A model generated the notes under the pieces. That model was not told the origin of the DNA. It saw nothing but the letters and a program-made list of their open reading frames with translations, and searched no databases. The position numbers and the translations under genes were made by a program. A DNA stretch of 64,000 nt from Burkholderia sp. HI2500 (GTDB taxonomy: Bacteria > Pseudomonadota > Gammaproteobacteria > Burkholderiales > Burkholderiaceae), in assembly GCF_002223055.1 (NCBI RefSeq), contig NZ_NKFL01000006.1, forward strand, positions 2,790,001 through 2,854,000, in the 5' to 3' direction. Numbering within the stretch: the first letter of the stretch is position 1; every line of letters starts with the position of its first letter. Of the stretch, positions 52,530 to 61,963 are shown piece by piece.

Positions 52530-54515
52530 CTACGAACGGCTTCGATACACGGCCACGTCTTGCGGCCCGACTTGCGCGGCGCCGAGCACGAACGCGGACG
52601 GCGGCACCGCGTCGATCGTGTGCGGTGCGTCGCGATAGTTGAAAACGTAGGTCAGGCCGCCGCGCCGGCTCACGCGTATGCCGTCGCCGAGCGGCGCGGG
52701 CGCGAGGCCGGCCTCGGCCGCAATATCGGCGAACTGCCGGGTGGTGGTCGCGTCGTCGAACAGCGCGGCCCAGTAGTGCAGCGTGCCGTGCGATACCCAC
52801 GCCGGGTGGCCGTCGGCGAAGCGCGCACGCACGACGCTGTGCGTGTCGTCGTGCAGCTCGACCAAGTCGCGCCAGTGGCGTGCGTTGCCGGTGAGCGGCG
52901 TGCCGTCGCGCAGCGTGCCGTCGATCCGCTCGGTCACGTTCGGCCGCAGCGATTCGACGCGCCACACGCGCACCGGCAGGATCGACGCGAGCGGGCCGGG
53001 TGGCAGCGTCGGCGGGATCTGCAGGTCGACGGTCTTCGAACCGGTGCGCGGGCCGAGCACGACATGCGCGCCGGAGGCGGCGAGCCGCGCGGCGAAATCG
53101 TTCGGCACGACCGGCAGCGGCGGCACGACGACGAGGCGGTAGCCGTCGAGCGGTGCGTGCGCGGAAACGATGTCGACGTCGAGGCCAAGCGAGCGCAGCG
53201 CCGAGTAGTACTCGAACGCGAAGCGCGGGTAATGGAAATCGGCGCCCTGCGGCTGCACTTCGAACAGCCACTTCGCTTCGTAATCGAAGACCAGCGCGAC
53301 GGGAGCGCGCACGGCGCCGTCCGCATCCGCGCCGGCGTCGTGGACGGTCGCGATCTCGTGCGCGACGCGTTGTGCCTCGCGGCCGCCTTCGTCGAGCGTG
53401 TCATCGGGGGTATGCAGGCCCGCATGCATCTGCTCCTGCGCGAACGGCGCCTGCCGCCAGCGGAAGTACGACACGCAGCCGGCGCCGTGCGCGAATGCTT
53501 CCCAGCTCCACAGGCGCACCATGCCCGGCAGCGGCGCGGGGTTCCACTGCGCCCAGTTCACGGGCCCGGGCTGCTGCTCCATCACCCAGAACGGCAGCTT
53601 CGACATGCCGCGATAGAGGTCGTGATTGAACGACGCGAAGTCGGGATGCCCGGTGCGCAGCCAACGCGCCTTCACGTCGGGCGCGAACCATTGCTCCTCT
53701 AGCGCGCCGAGCGGATAGCTGTCCCAGGTCGCGATGTCGAGGTCGCGCGCGACTTCGTAGTGATCGAACTCGGTGAACAGCTGCATGAAGTTGTGCGCGA
53801 CGGGGCGGCCCGGCGAATGCGCGCGGATCACGTCGACCTGCATCCGGTGATAGCGCGCGACTTCGTCCGACGCGAAGCGCCGGTAGTCGAGGCGATGCGA
53901 CGGGTGGGCCTCGGTCACGGTGCCGACCGGTGCGTCGACCTCGTCGAAATGGCGATACTCCATGCTCCAGAACACGGTGCCCCACGCGCGGTTCAGCGCG
54001 TCGATCGTGCCGTAGCGCGCCTTCAGCCACGCACGGAAGCGCACGAGCGCGGCCGGCGAGTAGCTGACGACGGTCTGGTGGCAGCCCAGCTCGTTGTCGG
54101 TCTGCCAGTAGCGCACGGCCGGGTGGCGGCCGTAGCGTTCGCCGACGGCCGTGCAGATCTGGCGCGACGCTTCGAGATAGGTCGGCGACGAGAAGTCGTA
54201 GTGGCGGCGCGAGCCGAACGCGCGCGGCCGGCCGTCCGCGCCGATCGCGAGGATGTCGGGGTGGCGATCGACCAGCCATTTCGGCGGCGTCGCGGTTGGC
54301 GTGCACATCACGATCTCGAGGCCGGCCGCGCCGAGCACGTCGACCGCGCGATCGAGCCAGCCCCAGTCGTATTCGCCCGGCGAAGGCTCGATGCGGCTCC
54401 ACGCGAATTCGGCGATCCGCACTTGCTCGATGCCGAGCGCTTTCATCCGGCGGCCATCGTCGGCCCACATCGTTTCCGGCCAGTGTTCCGGGTAGTAACA
54501 GACTCCGAGGCGCAT
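52530..54515 (-). CDS. GH42 beta-galactosidase
   Basis: 661 residues, the usual size for GH42. The acid/base Glu lies in [12 protein letters not shown] and the nucleophile Glu in [10 protein letters not shown]. The N-terminal barrel begins [17 protein letters not shown], and the trimerisation and C-terminal beta domains follow. There is no signal peptide, so it hydrolyses imported beta-galactosides in the cytoplasm. It starts 9 bp after the ATPase gene. Confidence 0.95.
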   Translation of the reverse strand: MRLGVCYYPEHWPETMWADDGRRMKALGIEQVRIAEFAWSRIEPSPGEYDWGWLDRAVDVLGAAGLEIVMCTPTATPPKWLVDRHPDILAIGADGRPRAFGSRRHYDFSSPTYLEASRQICTAVGERYGRHPAVRYWQTDNELGCHQTVVSYSPAALVRFRAWLKARYGTIDALNRAWGTVFWSMEYRHFDEVDAPVGTVTEAHPSHRLDYRRFASDEVARYHRMQVDVIRAHSPGRPVAHNFMQLFTEFDHYEVARDLDIATWDSYPLGALEEQWFAPDVKARWLRTGHPDFASFNHDLYRGMSKLPFWVMEQQPGPVNWAQWNPAPLPGMVRLWSWEAFAHGAGCVSYFRWRQAPFAQEQMHAGLHTPDDTLDEGGREAQRVAHEIATVHDAGADADGAVRAPVALVFDYEAKWLFEVQPQGADFHYPRFAFEYYSALRSLGLDVDIVSAHAPLDGYRLVVVPPLPVVPNDFAARLAASGAHVVLGPRTGSKTVDLQIPPTLPPGPLASILPVRVWRVESLRPNVTERIDGTLRDGTPLTGNARHWRDLVELHDDTHSVVRARFADGHPAWVSHGTLHYWAALFDDATTTRQFADIAAEAGLAPAPLGDGIRVSRRGGLTYVFNYRDAPHTIDAVPPSAFVLGAAQVGPQDVAVYRSRS

Positions 54516-54524
54516 GCCCGATCC

Positions 54525-55673
54525 TTATGCGTAATGGTGAACGTGGACGTCGGCGCGCGCGGGCACCGCGCGGCCGTCTTCGGTGAAGAGATGGCAGGCC
54601 GCGGCCGGCGCATGCACACGCACGCGTTCGCCGCTGCGCACCTGCGCGTCGCCGGGCACCTTCGCGATGATCGAGTGGCCGCCGGGCTGGTCGAGATGCA
54701 CGTAGGTCTGTTCGCCGAGGCGTTCGACGAGCGCGACGTCGCGCGCGAGCGCCGTCGTGTCGTGTGCGGCGCCGAGCGTCAGGTGTTCGGGGCGAATGCC
54801 GAGCGTCACGGTGGCGCCCGCACCGAGCGCCGAGCCGTCACGTTGCAGTACGAAGGTTTCGCCGGACGGCGTGAGCGTGACGGTCGTGCGATGCGCGTCG
54901 CAGGCGGTCACGACGGCCGGCAGGAAGTTCATGCGCGGCGAACCGATGAAGCCCGCGACGAAGCGGCTCGCCGGGTGGTGGTAGAGGTCGAGCGGCGCAC
55001 CGACCTGCGCGATGCTGCCGTGCTGCGCGGTGTCGGCGCCGGCGTGCAGCAGCACGATCTTGTCGGCGAGCGTCATCGCTTCGGTCTGGTCGTGCGTCAC
55101 GTAGACGACGCTCGCGCGTTCGAACTGCCGGTGCAGCTTCGCGATCTCGATGCGGGTCTGGCCGCGCAGCGCGGCGTCGAGATTCGACAGCGGTTCGTCG
55201 AACAGGAACACGCCGGGTTCGCGCACGATCGCGCGACCGATGGCGACGCGCTGCCGTTGTCCGCCCGACAGCGCCTTCGGCTTGCGGTCGAGCAGCGTGT
55301 CGAGCTGCAGGATGCGCGCGGCATCGCGCACCTTCCGGTCGATCTCGGCCTTCGGCACGCGCGCGAGCTTCAGTCCGAACGCCATGTTCTCGTAGACCGT
55401 CATGTGCGGAAACAGCGCGTAGCTCTGGAACACCATCGCGACGCCGCGTTCGGCGGCCGGCACGTCGTCGACGCGGCGGCCGTCGATCGACAGCTCGCCC
55501 GCGCTCAGATCCTCGAGCCCGGCGATCATCCGCAGCAACGTCGACTTGCCGCATCCGGACGGCCCGAGGAACACGCAGAACTCGTGCGCGCCGATCTCCA
55601 GATCGACGTCGCGAATGACCGGCGCGTGATCGCCATAGGCTTTCTGCACGCGCCGCATCGAGATGCTCGCCAT
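54525..55673 (-). CDS. Sugar ABC transporter ATP-binding protein (MalK/UgpC type)
   Basis: 382 residues. Walker A is GPSGCGKST (37-45), the signature LSGGQRQR, Walker B FLFDEPLSNLDA and the H-loop VTHDQTEAM. A C-terminal TOBE/regulatory domain follows (about 240-380). The start at 55673 (MASISMRRVQ) has GGAG before it. It is the first gene of the operon, next to the LacI gene and its palindromic operator. Confidence 0.95.
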   Translation of the reverse strand: MASISMRRVQKAYGDHAPVIRDVDLEIGAHEFCVFLGPSGCGKSTLLRMIAGLEDLSAGELSIDGRRVDDVPAAERGVAMVFQSYALFPHMTVYENMAFGLKLARVPKAEIDRKVRDAARILQLDTLLDRKPKALSGGQRQRVAIGRAIVREPGVFLFDEPLSNLDAALRGQTRIEIAKLHRQFERASVVYVTHDQTEAMTLADKIVLLHAGADTAQHGSIAQVGAPLDLYHHPASRFVAGFIGSPRMNFLPAVVTACDAHRTTVTLTPSGETFVLQRDGSALGAGATVTLGIRPEHLTLGAAHDTTALARDVALVERLGEQTYVHLDQPGGHSIIAKVPGDAQVRSGERVRVHAPAAACHLFTEDGRAVPARADVHVHHYA

Positions 55674-55708
55674 TGTCTCCGCTCCATGTTCTAATGCGCT
55701 TTCATCAG

Positions 55709-55726
55709 TGATTAAGCGCTTAATCA
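55709..55726. promoter_or_regulatory. LacI-family operator
   Basis: TGATTAAGCGCTTAATCA is a perfect 18-bp palindrome with the AAGCGCTT core typical of LacI-family sites. It lies 36 bp upstream of the ATPase gene and 137 bp from the LacI gene. Confidence 0.85.
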
Positions 55727-55862
55727 TCGCGATCAAAAAAAGAGGCGATGCGATCGCGGCCGAGTCGCGCCCGTCGGTCGGGCGGCAGGGTGTGCGGCGA
55801 TAGTGCGCCGCTTCGGTGAGCGAAGCAAATACTGGATAGACGTCTCATATAGTGAGCAAGAA

Positions 55863-56903
55863 ATGGCAACCCTGGATGAAGTGGCGCGCCGCGCCGGCGT
55901 GACGGCCGCGACCGTGTCGAACGTGCTGCGCGACCGCGGCCGGGTGGGCGAGGCGACGCGGGCGCGGGTGCTGGAGGCCGTGGCGGCGCTCGGGTATCGC
56001 CCGCATCTCGCCGCGCGGGCGCTGGCGGAAGGGCGCGCGCCGACGGTCGCGCTGATGGTGTCGAGCATCGCGAACCCGTTCTATCCGGAGTTCGCGCTGG
56101 CGGTCGAGCGCGCGGTGCGGCGCAACGGGCAGTTCCTGATCGTCTGCAACACGAACGAAGATCCGTTGCAGGGGCGTGCGTATCTCGACCAGATCGCCGG
56201 CACGGTCTCCGAAGGCATTCTCGTGACCAATGCGAACCTGCATCTGCCGGATCTGCGCGACGTGGCGGCACGCGGCGTGCCGGTCGTGCTGTGCCTGTGG
56301 GAGCGGCCGGAGGCGCCGCCCGATGGATTGCCGTGCGTCGCGATCGATTTCCGCGAGGCGGGGCGGATCGCGACGCGGCACTTGCTCGAACTGGGCCACG
56401 AGCGCATCGGCGTGATCGTCGGCGGGTCGGCGAGCGGCGTGCAGGCGGCGCGCTACGACGGCTTCGTCGACGTGATGCGCGAAGCGGGGCTCGATGCGTC
56501 GATCGTCGCGGCCGAGCCCGATTCGATCGAAGGCGGCGTGCGCGCGGCGGGGTGGTTGCTCGATGCGCACCCACGGTTGACCGCGCTGGTCGCGACCAAC
56601 GACCTGCCGGCGATCGGCGCGATGCATGCGGCGGCCGATCGCGGCCGGCGTGTGCCCGATGACCTGTCGATCGTCGGGATCACCGACATTCACCTGGCGA
56701 GCGACACGCGGCCCACGCTGACGACCGTCGCGATCCCGACCGCCGAGGCCGCCGGACTCGCGGTCGAACTGCTCAATGCGCTGCGCGAGGCGGGTGGTGA
56801 CAGCGATGCGGTATCGCGCGTGCGGACCGCGTCGCTACCGAGGCTGGTGGTGCGGGGTACGACCGGGCGTGTGGCGGGCGGGGGCGCGACACCTTCGGTT
56901 TGA
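55863..56903 (+). CDS. LacI-family repressor of the beta-galactoside operon
   Basis: 346 residues. The LacI HTH and hinge are clear (ATLDEVARRAGVTAATVSNVLRD...LGYRPHLAARAL), followed by a periplasmic-binding-like effector domain (PTVALMVSSIANPFYPEF, ALVATNDLPAIGAMHAAADRG). It is divergent from the transporter/GH42 operon with a perfect palindrome between them. It probably represses until a galactoside binds. The ATG at 55863 is the family-typical start. Confidence 0.93.
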   Translation: MATLDEVARRAGVTAATVSNVLRDRGRVGEATRARVLEAVAALGYRPHLAARALAEGRAPTVALMVSSIANPFYPEFALAVERAVRRNGQFLIVCNTNEDPLQGRAYLDQIAGTVSEGILVTNANLHLPDLRDVAARGVPVVLCLWERPEAPPDGLPCVAIDFREAGRIATRHLLELGHERIGVIVGGSASGVQAARYDGFVDVMREAGLDASIVAAEPDSIEGGVRAAGWLLDAHPRLTALVATNDLPAIGAMHAAADRGRRVPDDLSIVGITDIHLASDTRPTLTTVAIPTAEAAGLAVELLNALREAGGDSDAVSRVRTASLPRLVVRGTTGRVAGGGATPSV

Positions 56904-57016
56904 TGCGTGGCGGCGGCGAGTAGGTTGAGGTCACTGTCGTGATCGTTGCGACCCGGTGTCGGGTGGCGCCCGCCTTGGCAAACGGCACACGGCGAGCGGC
57001 AAACGCACCGCCGTCC

Positions 57017-57658
57017 TCACCCGCCTTCGACGAGCTGCATCACGATGCTTCTAGCCGACTCCAGATGCGCGACCGTCATCGAGCGCGCCGCACGCGCATT
57101 GCGTTCGCGGCAGGCCTGCAGGATCTCCTCGTGCTCGACCTGGAACGACGGCGTATCCGCGAGCAGCGTGGCCTGCAGGCGCTCGTACCGTTCAACCTGG
57201 CTGCGCAGCTCCGCGATCGTCTTCAACTGCCGCGCGTTGCCGCAGCATGAATACAGCAGGGAGTGGAATTCGCGGTTCAGTTCGCCCTGCCGGCGCGGCA
57301 CGGCCGCATCGCCAAGCAAACGATGGACGAGTTCGGCGCGCGCAAGCGTCTCGTCGTCGAGCCGCTTCACGCTCCGGTAGATCGCGTCGCCTTCGAGCAG
57401 CGTGCGCAGGTCGTAGATTTCCTGCACGTCCGACGCACTCAGCATGCGCACGACCGCGCCGCGATTCCTGAAGATGTCCAGCAAGCCTTCGCGCTCCAGG
57501 CGCTGGATCGCCTCGCGCATCGGAATCCGGCTGATGCCGAACCGGTCGGCCAGGTCGCGCTCGACGAGCCGCTCGCCGGCTTCCAGCTCGCCGTTGATGA
57601 TCATGTCCCGCAACGAGGCGGCGACCGCGTCCGCCGTGGAATCGAGTTTGGCTTCCAT
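57017..57658 (-). CDS. GntR family (FCD domain) transcriptional regulator
   Basis: 213 residues. The winged helix (about 8-70) reads LEAGERLVERDLADRFGISRIPMREAIQRLEREGLL, and the FCD domain follows (about 80-205; GELNREFHSLLYSCCGN, VEHEEILQACRERNA). It is divergent from the OsmC/GST pair, with a TGGTATACCA operator just upstream of its start. The ligand is unknown. Start at MEAKLDST. Confidence 0.92.
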   Translation of the reverse strand: MEAKLDSTADAVAASLRDMIINGELEAGERLVERDLADRFGISRIPMREAIQRLEREGLLDIFRNRGAVVRMLSASDVQEIYDLRTLLEGDAIYRSVKRLDDETLARAELVHRLLGDAAVPRRQGELNREFHSLLYSCCGNARQLKTIAELRSQVERYERLQATLLADTPSFQVEHEEILQACRERNARAARSMTVAHLESARSIVMQLVEGG

Positions 57659-57686
57659 GCCTGCATGTTCCGTCAATTTGGAATAA

Positions 57687-57696
57687 TGGTATACCA
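57687..57696. promoter_or_regulatory. GntR operator candidate
   Basis: TGGTATACCA is a perfect 10-bp palindrome 29 bp upstream of the GntR gene and 94 bp before osmC. It is the usual FadR-subfamily core. Confidence 0.75.
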
Positions 57697-57789
57697 AATG
57701 AGAATCCGGTGCCAAAATGGCGAGCGCAGGCGGGCTTCGCAAAACGACATCCGGCCCGGCCGAAGCAACCCACATCAATGGAGAGCGAG

Positions 57790-58266
57790 ATGGCATCTGG
57801 CGAACACACGTATCGCGTCGCAGTAGAGTGGACGGGCAATCGCGGCACCGGCACGTCGGGGTATCGCGAGTACGGGCGCGATCATCTGATCCGGGCCGGT
57901 TCCAAGCCGGATATTCCCGGTTCGTCCGACGCGGCGTTTCGCGGCGACGCCGCGCGCTGGAATCCGGAAGACCTGTTGCTGGCGTCGGCATCGGCGTGCC
58001 ACAAGCTCTGGTACCTGCATCTGTGCTCGGAAGCGGGTATTCGCGTGCTTGCGTATGTCGACAACGCGGAAGGCACGATGGTCGACAGCGCAGATGAAGG
58101 CCGCTTCACCGAAATCGTGCTGCGCCCGCACGTGACGATCCAGGCCGGCGACGATCGCGAACGGGCGGCACATCTGCATCATGACGCGCACGCGAAGTGC
58201 TATATCGCGAACTCGGTCAACTTCCCGATCCGCTGCGAACCGGTGATCGAGTTCGCCGCCGCGTGA
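57790..58266 (+). CDS. OsmC family protein
   Basis: 158 residues of the OsmC/Ohr superfamily (NPEDLLLASASACHKLWYLHLCSEAGI, AHAKCYIANSVNFPIRCEP). The two conserved cysteines, one in the ASACHKLW helix and one in HAKCYIANS, are those used for peroxide reduction. The start at 57790 has GGAG 6 bp before it. A GST gene follows after 29 bp, consistent with a small detoxification operon under the divergent GntR protein. Confidence 0.9.
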   Translation: MASGEHTYRVAVEWTGNRGTGTSGYREYGRDHLIRAGSKPDIPGSSDAAFRGDAARWNPEDLLLASASACHKLWYLHLCSEAGIRVLAYVDNAEGTMVDSADEGRFTEIVLRPHVTIQAGDDRERAAHLHHDAHAKCYIANSVNFPIRCEPVIEFAAA

Positions 58267-58295
58267 CGCCGACACCCGCCTGAGTGAAATCGACG

Positions 58296-58940
58296 ATGAA
58301 GCTCTTCTACTACCCCAGCAATGCCAGCATGGCGCCGCACATCGTGCTGGAAGAAATCGGCAAGCCGTTCGAACTTGAATTCGTCGACCGCACGCACGAC
58401 CAGCACAAGTCGCCGGATTACCTCGCGCTCAATCCGAACGGGCTCATCCCGGTGCTGATCGACGGCGACCTGGTGCTGTACGAAGCCGCCGCCATTTGCC
58501 TGCATCTCGCCGATACGCATCCCGAGCGGCGGCTTGCGCCCGCACTCGGCACGCCGGAACGCGCGCAGTTCTACAAATGGCTCATGTGGCTCACCAACAC
58601 GCTGCAGGCGACACTGATCGCGTATTTCTATCCGGAGCGCTGGGTCGATGTGGGCAATGCGGCCGGCGCCGCGCAGGTGAAGGCACACGCGGAGGCGAGA
58701 ATCGCGGCGTTGCTGGCTCAGCTCGACCGCCAGCTGGAGACGAGCGGCGGCCCGTGGCTGCTCGGTGCGCACTACACGGTGCTCGATCCGTATGCGCTGA
58801 TGCTGTGCCGCTGGACGCGCGGCTTTGCCGAGCCGGCGCGGCAGCGTCCGGTACTCGGCGGCTATCTGCAGCGGGTGCTCGCGCGTCCGTCGGTCCAGCG
58901 GGCATTGCAGACCGAAGGGCTCGTGCAGCCCTGGGTGTAA
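58296..58940 (+). CDS. Glutathione S-transferase
   Basis: 214 residues. A thioredoxin-like N-domain (MKLFYYPSNASMAPHIVLEEIGKPFELEFVD-type start; NPNGLIPVLIDGDLVLYEAAAICLHLAD) and an all-helical C-domain mark a beta-class-like GST. The SNxS segment near the start (PSNASMAPH) may supply the catalytic Ser or Cys position. ATG 58296 is preferred to the GTG at 58284. It is probably co-transcribed with the OsmC gene. Confidence 0.92.
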   Translation: MKLFYYPSNASMAPHIVLEEIGKPFELEFVDRTHDQHKSPDYLALNPNGLIPVLIDGDLVLYEAAAICLHLADTHPERRLAPALGTPERAQFYKWLMWLTNTLQATLIAYFYPERWVDVGNAAGAAQVKAHAEARIAALLAQLDRQLETSGGPWLLGAHYTVLDPYALMLCRWTRGFAEPARQRPVLGGYLQRVLARPSVQRALQTEGLVQPWV

Positions 58941-59043
58941 CGCGTCATGGCGGCAGCATGCGCGTCACTCGATGCGCATGCGTGCTGGGCGATCCGGGAA
59001 CGGCAGCGGCCACGACGTCGCGAACTCAGCGTCGGCGTCAGCG

Positions 59044-59994
59044 TCACAGCGCGACGCCATACACCTCCCGCGCCGCCGCGCGAATCGCATCGGCCATCAT
59101 CGCGACGGCCGGCGAATGCAGCCGGTCGGTGCGCGTGATGATCCCGAAATCGTCCATCCGGCAATCCATCTCCAGCGGCAGCACCGTGACGATCCCGTGC
59201 CGCGCGTAGTAACGCGCGACGTCCTCGGCCAGCACCGCGATCATGTCGCTCTGTTCGAGCAGCTGCGTGATGAACAGCAGCGCGGACGTCTCGACGAGAT
59301 TCGCCGGCGGCGCGAGGCTCGCGCGCTGGAACACGAGATCGAAGCGGTGGCGCAGCACGCTGCCGGCCGGCGGTACGACCCACGCGGCGCGCTGCACGTC
59401 CGCGAGCGACAGCGGCGCCTGCGCGAGCAGCGGATGGCCGGGCCGCACGACGGCGGCCACCGACTCGCCGGTCAGCGGCTCGTAGCGCAGCCGCAGCTTG
59501 TCGTGTTCGGCGGAGAGCCGGCCGATCACGATGTCGATTTTTTCCTGTGCGAGATGTTCGAGCAGCACGTTGCTGGTGTCGATCTCGACCGACACGTGCA
59601 AGCCGGCATGCGTGCCCTTCACCGCGGCGACGGCCGGCGGCACGAGCCGCAGGCCCGGTGACGTGATCGCCCCCACCGCCACGTGCCCGAGATGGCCGGC
59701 CTTCAGCGCGGCCAGCTCCTCGTGCGCCTGGTCGAGGCTGCCGAGCGCCGCGCGCGCATGGCGGATCAGCGCGTCGCCGTAGAGCGTCGGCCGCATCCCG
59801 CGCGGCAGGCGCTCGAACAGCACCGCACCGATCGATTCCTCGAGTTCGCGCAGCAGCTTCGACGCGGCCGGCTGCGTCATGTTCAGCGCGGCCGCCGCGC
59901 GGTGAATGCTGCCTTCGTCGGCGAGCGCGACGACCAGCAGAAGCTGGCGCGTCTTCAGGCGGCCACGGTTTCCCCACGGGCTGGCTTCGGGCAT
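59044..59994 (-). CDS. LysR family regulator of the sugar-acid operon
   Basis: 316 residues. The HTH (about 12-70) reads LLLVVALADEGSIHRAAAALNMTQPAASKLLRELEESIGAVLFERL, with a periplasmic-binding-like effector domain after about 95. It is divergent from the dehydratase/aldolase-family/dehydrogenase genes and most like the GbpR/sugar-linked LysR proteins. A CGATATCG inverted repeat lies in the shared promoter region. It is probably the pathway activator or repressor. Confidence 0.92.
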   Translation of the reverse strand: MPEASPWGNRGRLKTRQLLLVVALADEGSIHRAAAALNMTQPAASKLLRELEESIGAVLFERLPRGMRPTLYGDALIRHARAALGSLDQAHEELAALKAGHLGHVAVGAITSPGLRLVPPAVAAVKGTHAGLHVSVEIDTSNVLLEHLAQEKIDIVIGRLSAEHDKLRLRYEPLTGESVAAVVRPGHPLLAQAPLSLADVQRAAWVVPPAGSVLRHRFDLVFQRASLAPPANLVETSALLFITQLLEQSDMIAVLAEDVARYYARHGIVTVLPLEMDCRMDDFGIITRTDRLHSPAVAMMADAIRAAAREVYGVAL

Positions 59995-60009
59995 CGTACG
60001 GGTTTATAT

Positions 60010-60029
60010 CGATATCGGAATCGATATCG
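60010..60029. promoter_or_regulatory. Inverted-repeat operator in the LysR/dehydratase gap
   Basis: Two copies of the palindrome CGATATCG (60010-60017 and 60022-60029) are separated by GAAT. The site starts 16 bp upstream of the LysR start codon. It is a likely LysR binding site. Confidence 0.65.
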
Positions 60030-60108
60030 TAATCGCCAAAAACGTCATTAGCCAGTTATCAAAATTCTGCCTAGACTGCGCCGGTATCCCGTCACCACAG
60101 GACTGACG

Positions 60109-61860
60109 ATGTCGGCAACGAAACCCAGGCTGCGCTCCACCCAATGGTTCGGCACGAACGACAAGAACGGCTTCATGTACCGGAGCTGGATGAAGAACCA
60201 GGGCATTCCCGATCACGAGTTCGACGGCCGGCCGATCATCGGCATCTGCAATACGTGGTCCGAACTGACGCCGTGCAACGCGCACTTCCGCAAGCTCGCC
60301 GAGCACGTGAAGCGCGGAATCTCCGAGGCGGGCGGCTTCCCGGTCGAGTTCCCGGTGTTCTCGAACGGCGAATCGAACCTGCGCCCGTCGGCGATGCTCA
60401 CGCGCAACCTCGCGTCGATGGACGTCGAGGAGGCGATCCGCGGCAACCCGATCGACGCGGTCGTGCTGCTCGCCGGTTGTGACAAGACGACGCCCGCGCT
60501 GCTGATGGGCGCGGCGAGCTGCGACGTGCCGGCGATCGTCGTGTCGGGCGGGCCGATGCTGAACGGCAAGCTGGAGGGCAAGAACATCGGCTCCGGCACC
60601 GCCGTGTGGCAACTGCACGAAGCGCTGAAGGCCGGCGAGATCGACGTTCACCACTTCCTGTCGGCGGAGGCCGGGATGTCGCGTTCGGCCGGCACCTGCA
60701 ACACGATGGGCACCGCGTCGACGATGGCGTGCATGGCCGAGGCGCTCGGCGTCGCGCTGCCGCACAACGCGGCGATTCCGGCCGTCGATTCGCGCCGCTA
60801 CGTGCTCGCGCACATGTCCGGCATCCGCATCGTCGAGATGGCGCTCGAAGGGCTCGTGCTGTCGAAGATCCTCACGCGCGCGGCGTTCGAAAACGCGATC
60901 CGCGCTAACGCGGCGATCGGCGGCTCGACCAACGCGGTGATCCACCTGAAGGCGATCGCGGGCCGCATCGGCGTGCCGCTCGAACTGGAAGACTGGATGC
61001 GCATCGGCCGCGACACGCCGACGATCGTCGACCTGATGCCGTCGGGGCGCTTCCTGATGGAAGAGTTCTATTACGCGGGCGGGCTGCCGGCGGTGCTGCG
61101 CCGGCTCGGCGAGGGCGGGCTGCTGCCGAACCCGGATGCGCTGACGGTGAACGGCAAGTCGCTGTGGGACAACGTGCGCGAAGCGCCGAACTACGACGAC
61201 GAAGTGATTCGCCCGCTCGACCGGCCGCTGATCGCGGACGGCGGCATCCGCATCCTGCGCGGCAATCTCGCGCCGCGCGGCGCGGTGCTGAAGCCGTCGG
61301 CGGCGAGCCCCGAGCTGCTCAAGCATCGCGGCCGCGCGGTGGTGTTCGAGAACCTCGACCACTACAAGGCGACGATCAACGATGAGGCGCTCGACGTCGA
61401 CGCAAGCTCGGTGATGGTGCTGAAGAACTGCGGGCCGCGCGGTTATCCGGGGATGGCCGAGGTCGGCAACATGGGGTTGCCGCCGAAGCTGCTGCGTCAG
61501 GGCGTGAAGGACATGGTGCGGATTTCCGACGCGCGGATGAGCGGCACCGCGTACGGCACGGTCGTGCTGCACGTCGCGCCGGAAGCCGCCGCCGGCGGGC
61601 CGCTCGCGGCCGTGCGCAACGGCGACTGGATCGAGCTCGACTGCGAGGCCGGCACGCTGCATCTCGACATTACGGATGACGAGCTGCAGCGCCGCCTGTC
61701 GGACGTCGATCCGACCGCGGCGCCGGGCGTGGCCGGCCAGCTCGGCAAGGGCGGCTACGCGCGGCTGTACATCGATCACGTGCTGCAGGCCGACGAGGGG
61801 TGCGACCTCGACTTCCTGGTCGGCACGCGCGGCGCGGAAGTGCCGAGCCATTCGCATTGA
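60109..61860 (+). CDS. IlvD/Edd-family sugar-acid dehydratase (probable L-arabonate dehydratase)
   Basis: 583 residues. IlvD/Edd family with Fe-S ligand cysteines in GICNTWSELTPCN, LLAGCDKTTPALLMG and SAGTCNTMGTASTM. The sugar-acid subgroup (581-594 residues) dehydrates L-arabonate, D-xylonate, galactonate or similar. The next two genes match an L-2-keto-3-deoxyarabonate dehydratase and an aldose 1-dehydrogenase in length and type, which favours L-arabonate (or D-fuconate/galactonate) over branched-chain amino acid synthesis. Confidence 0.88.
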   Translation: MSATKPRLRSTQWFGTNDKNGFMYRSWMKNQGIPDHEFDGRPIIGICNTWSELTPCNAHFRKLAEHVKRGISEAGGFPVEFPVFSNGESNLRPSAMLTRNLASMDVEEAIRGNPIDAVVLLAGCDKTTPALLMGAASCDVPAIVVSGGPMLNGKLEGKNIGSGTAVWQLHEALKAGEIDVHHFLSAEAGMSRSAGTCNTMGTASTMACMAEALGVALPHNAAIPAVDSRRYVLAHMSGIRIVEMALEGLVLSKILTRAAFENAIRANAAIGGSTNAVIHLKAIAGRIGVPLELEDWMRIGRDTPTIVDLMPSGRFLMEEFYYAGGLPAVLRRLGEGGLLPNPDALTVNGKSLWDNVREAPNYDDEVIRPLDRPLIADGGIRILRGNLAPRGAVLKPSAASPELLKHRGRAVVFENLDHYKATINDEALDVDASSVMVLKNCGPRGYPGMAEVGNMGLPPKLLRQGVKDMVRISDARMSGTAYGTVVLHVAPEAAAGGPLAAVRNGDWIELDCEAGTLHLDITDDELQRRLSDVDPTAAPGVAGQLGKGGYARLYIDHVLQADEGCDLDFLVGTRGAEVPSHSH

Positions 61861-61963
61861 GCGGCTGCGCGGCAGCCGGTCGCGGGCTTTCCCGGCCCGC
61901 GCAACGTGAAACCGTAAACGCATGACGGCCGGTCGTCACCGAGGCCGAAGCAGGACGCGAACC

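Noticed and set aside
51199..55694. Long open frames opposite or out of frame with the sugar-transport genes (640-819 codons)
   Set aside because: Same composition artefact; the sense frames show complete ABC transporter and GH42 motifs.
60109..61860. Dihydroxy-acid dehydratase IlvD for branched-chain amino acids
   Set aside because: The neighbours are sugar dehydrogenase and keto-deoxy sugar acid dehydratase genes with a LysR regulator, and the sequence has the sugar-acid subgroup character.
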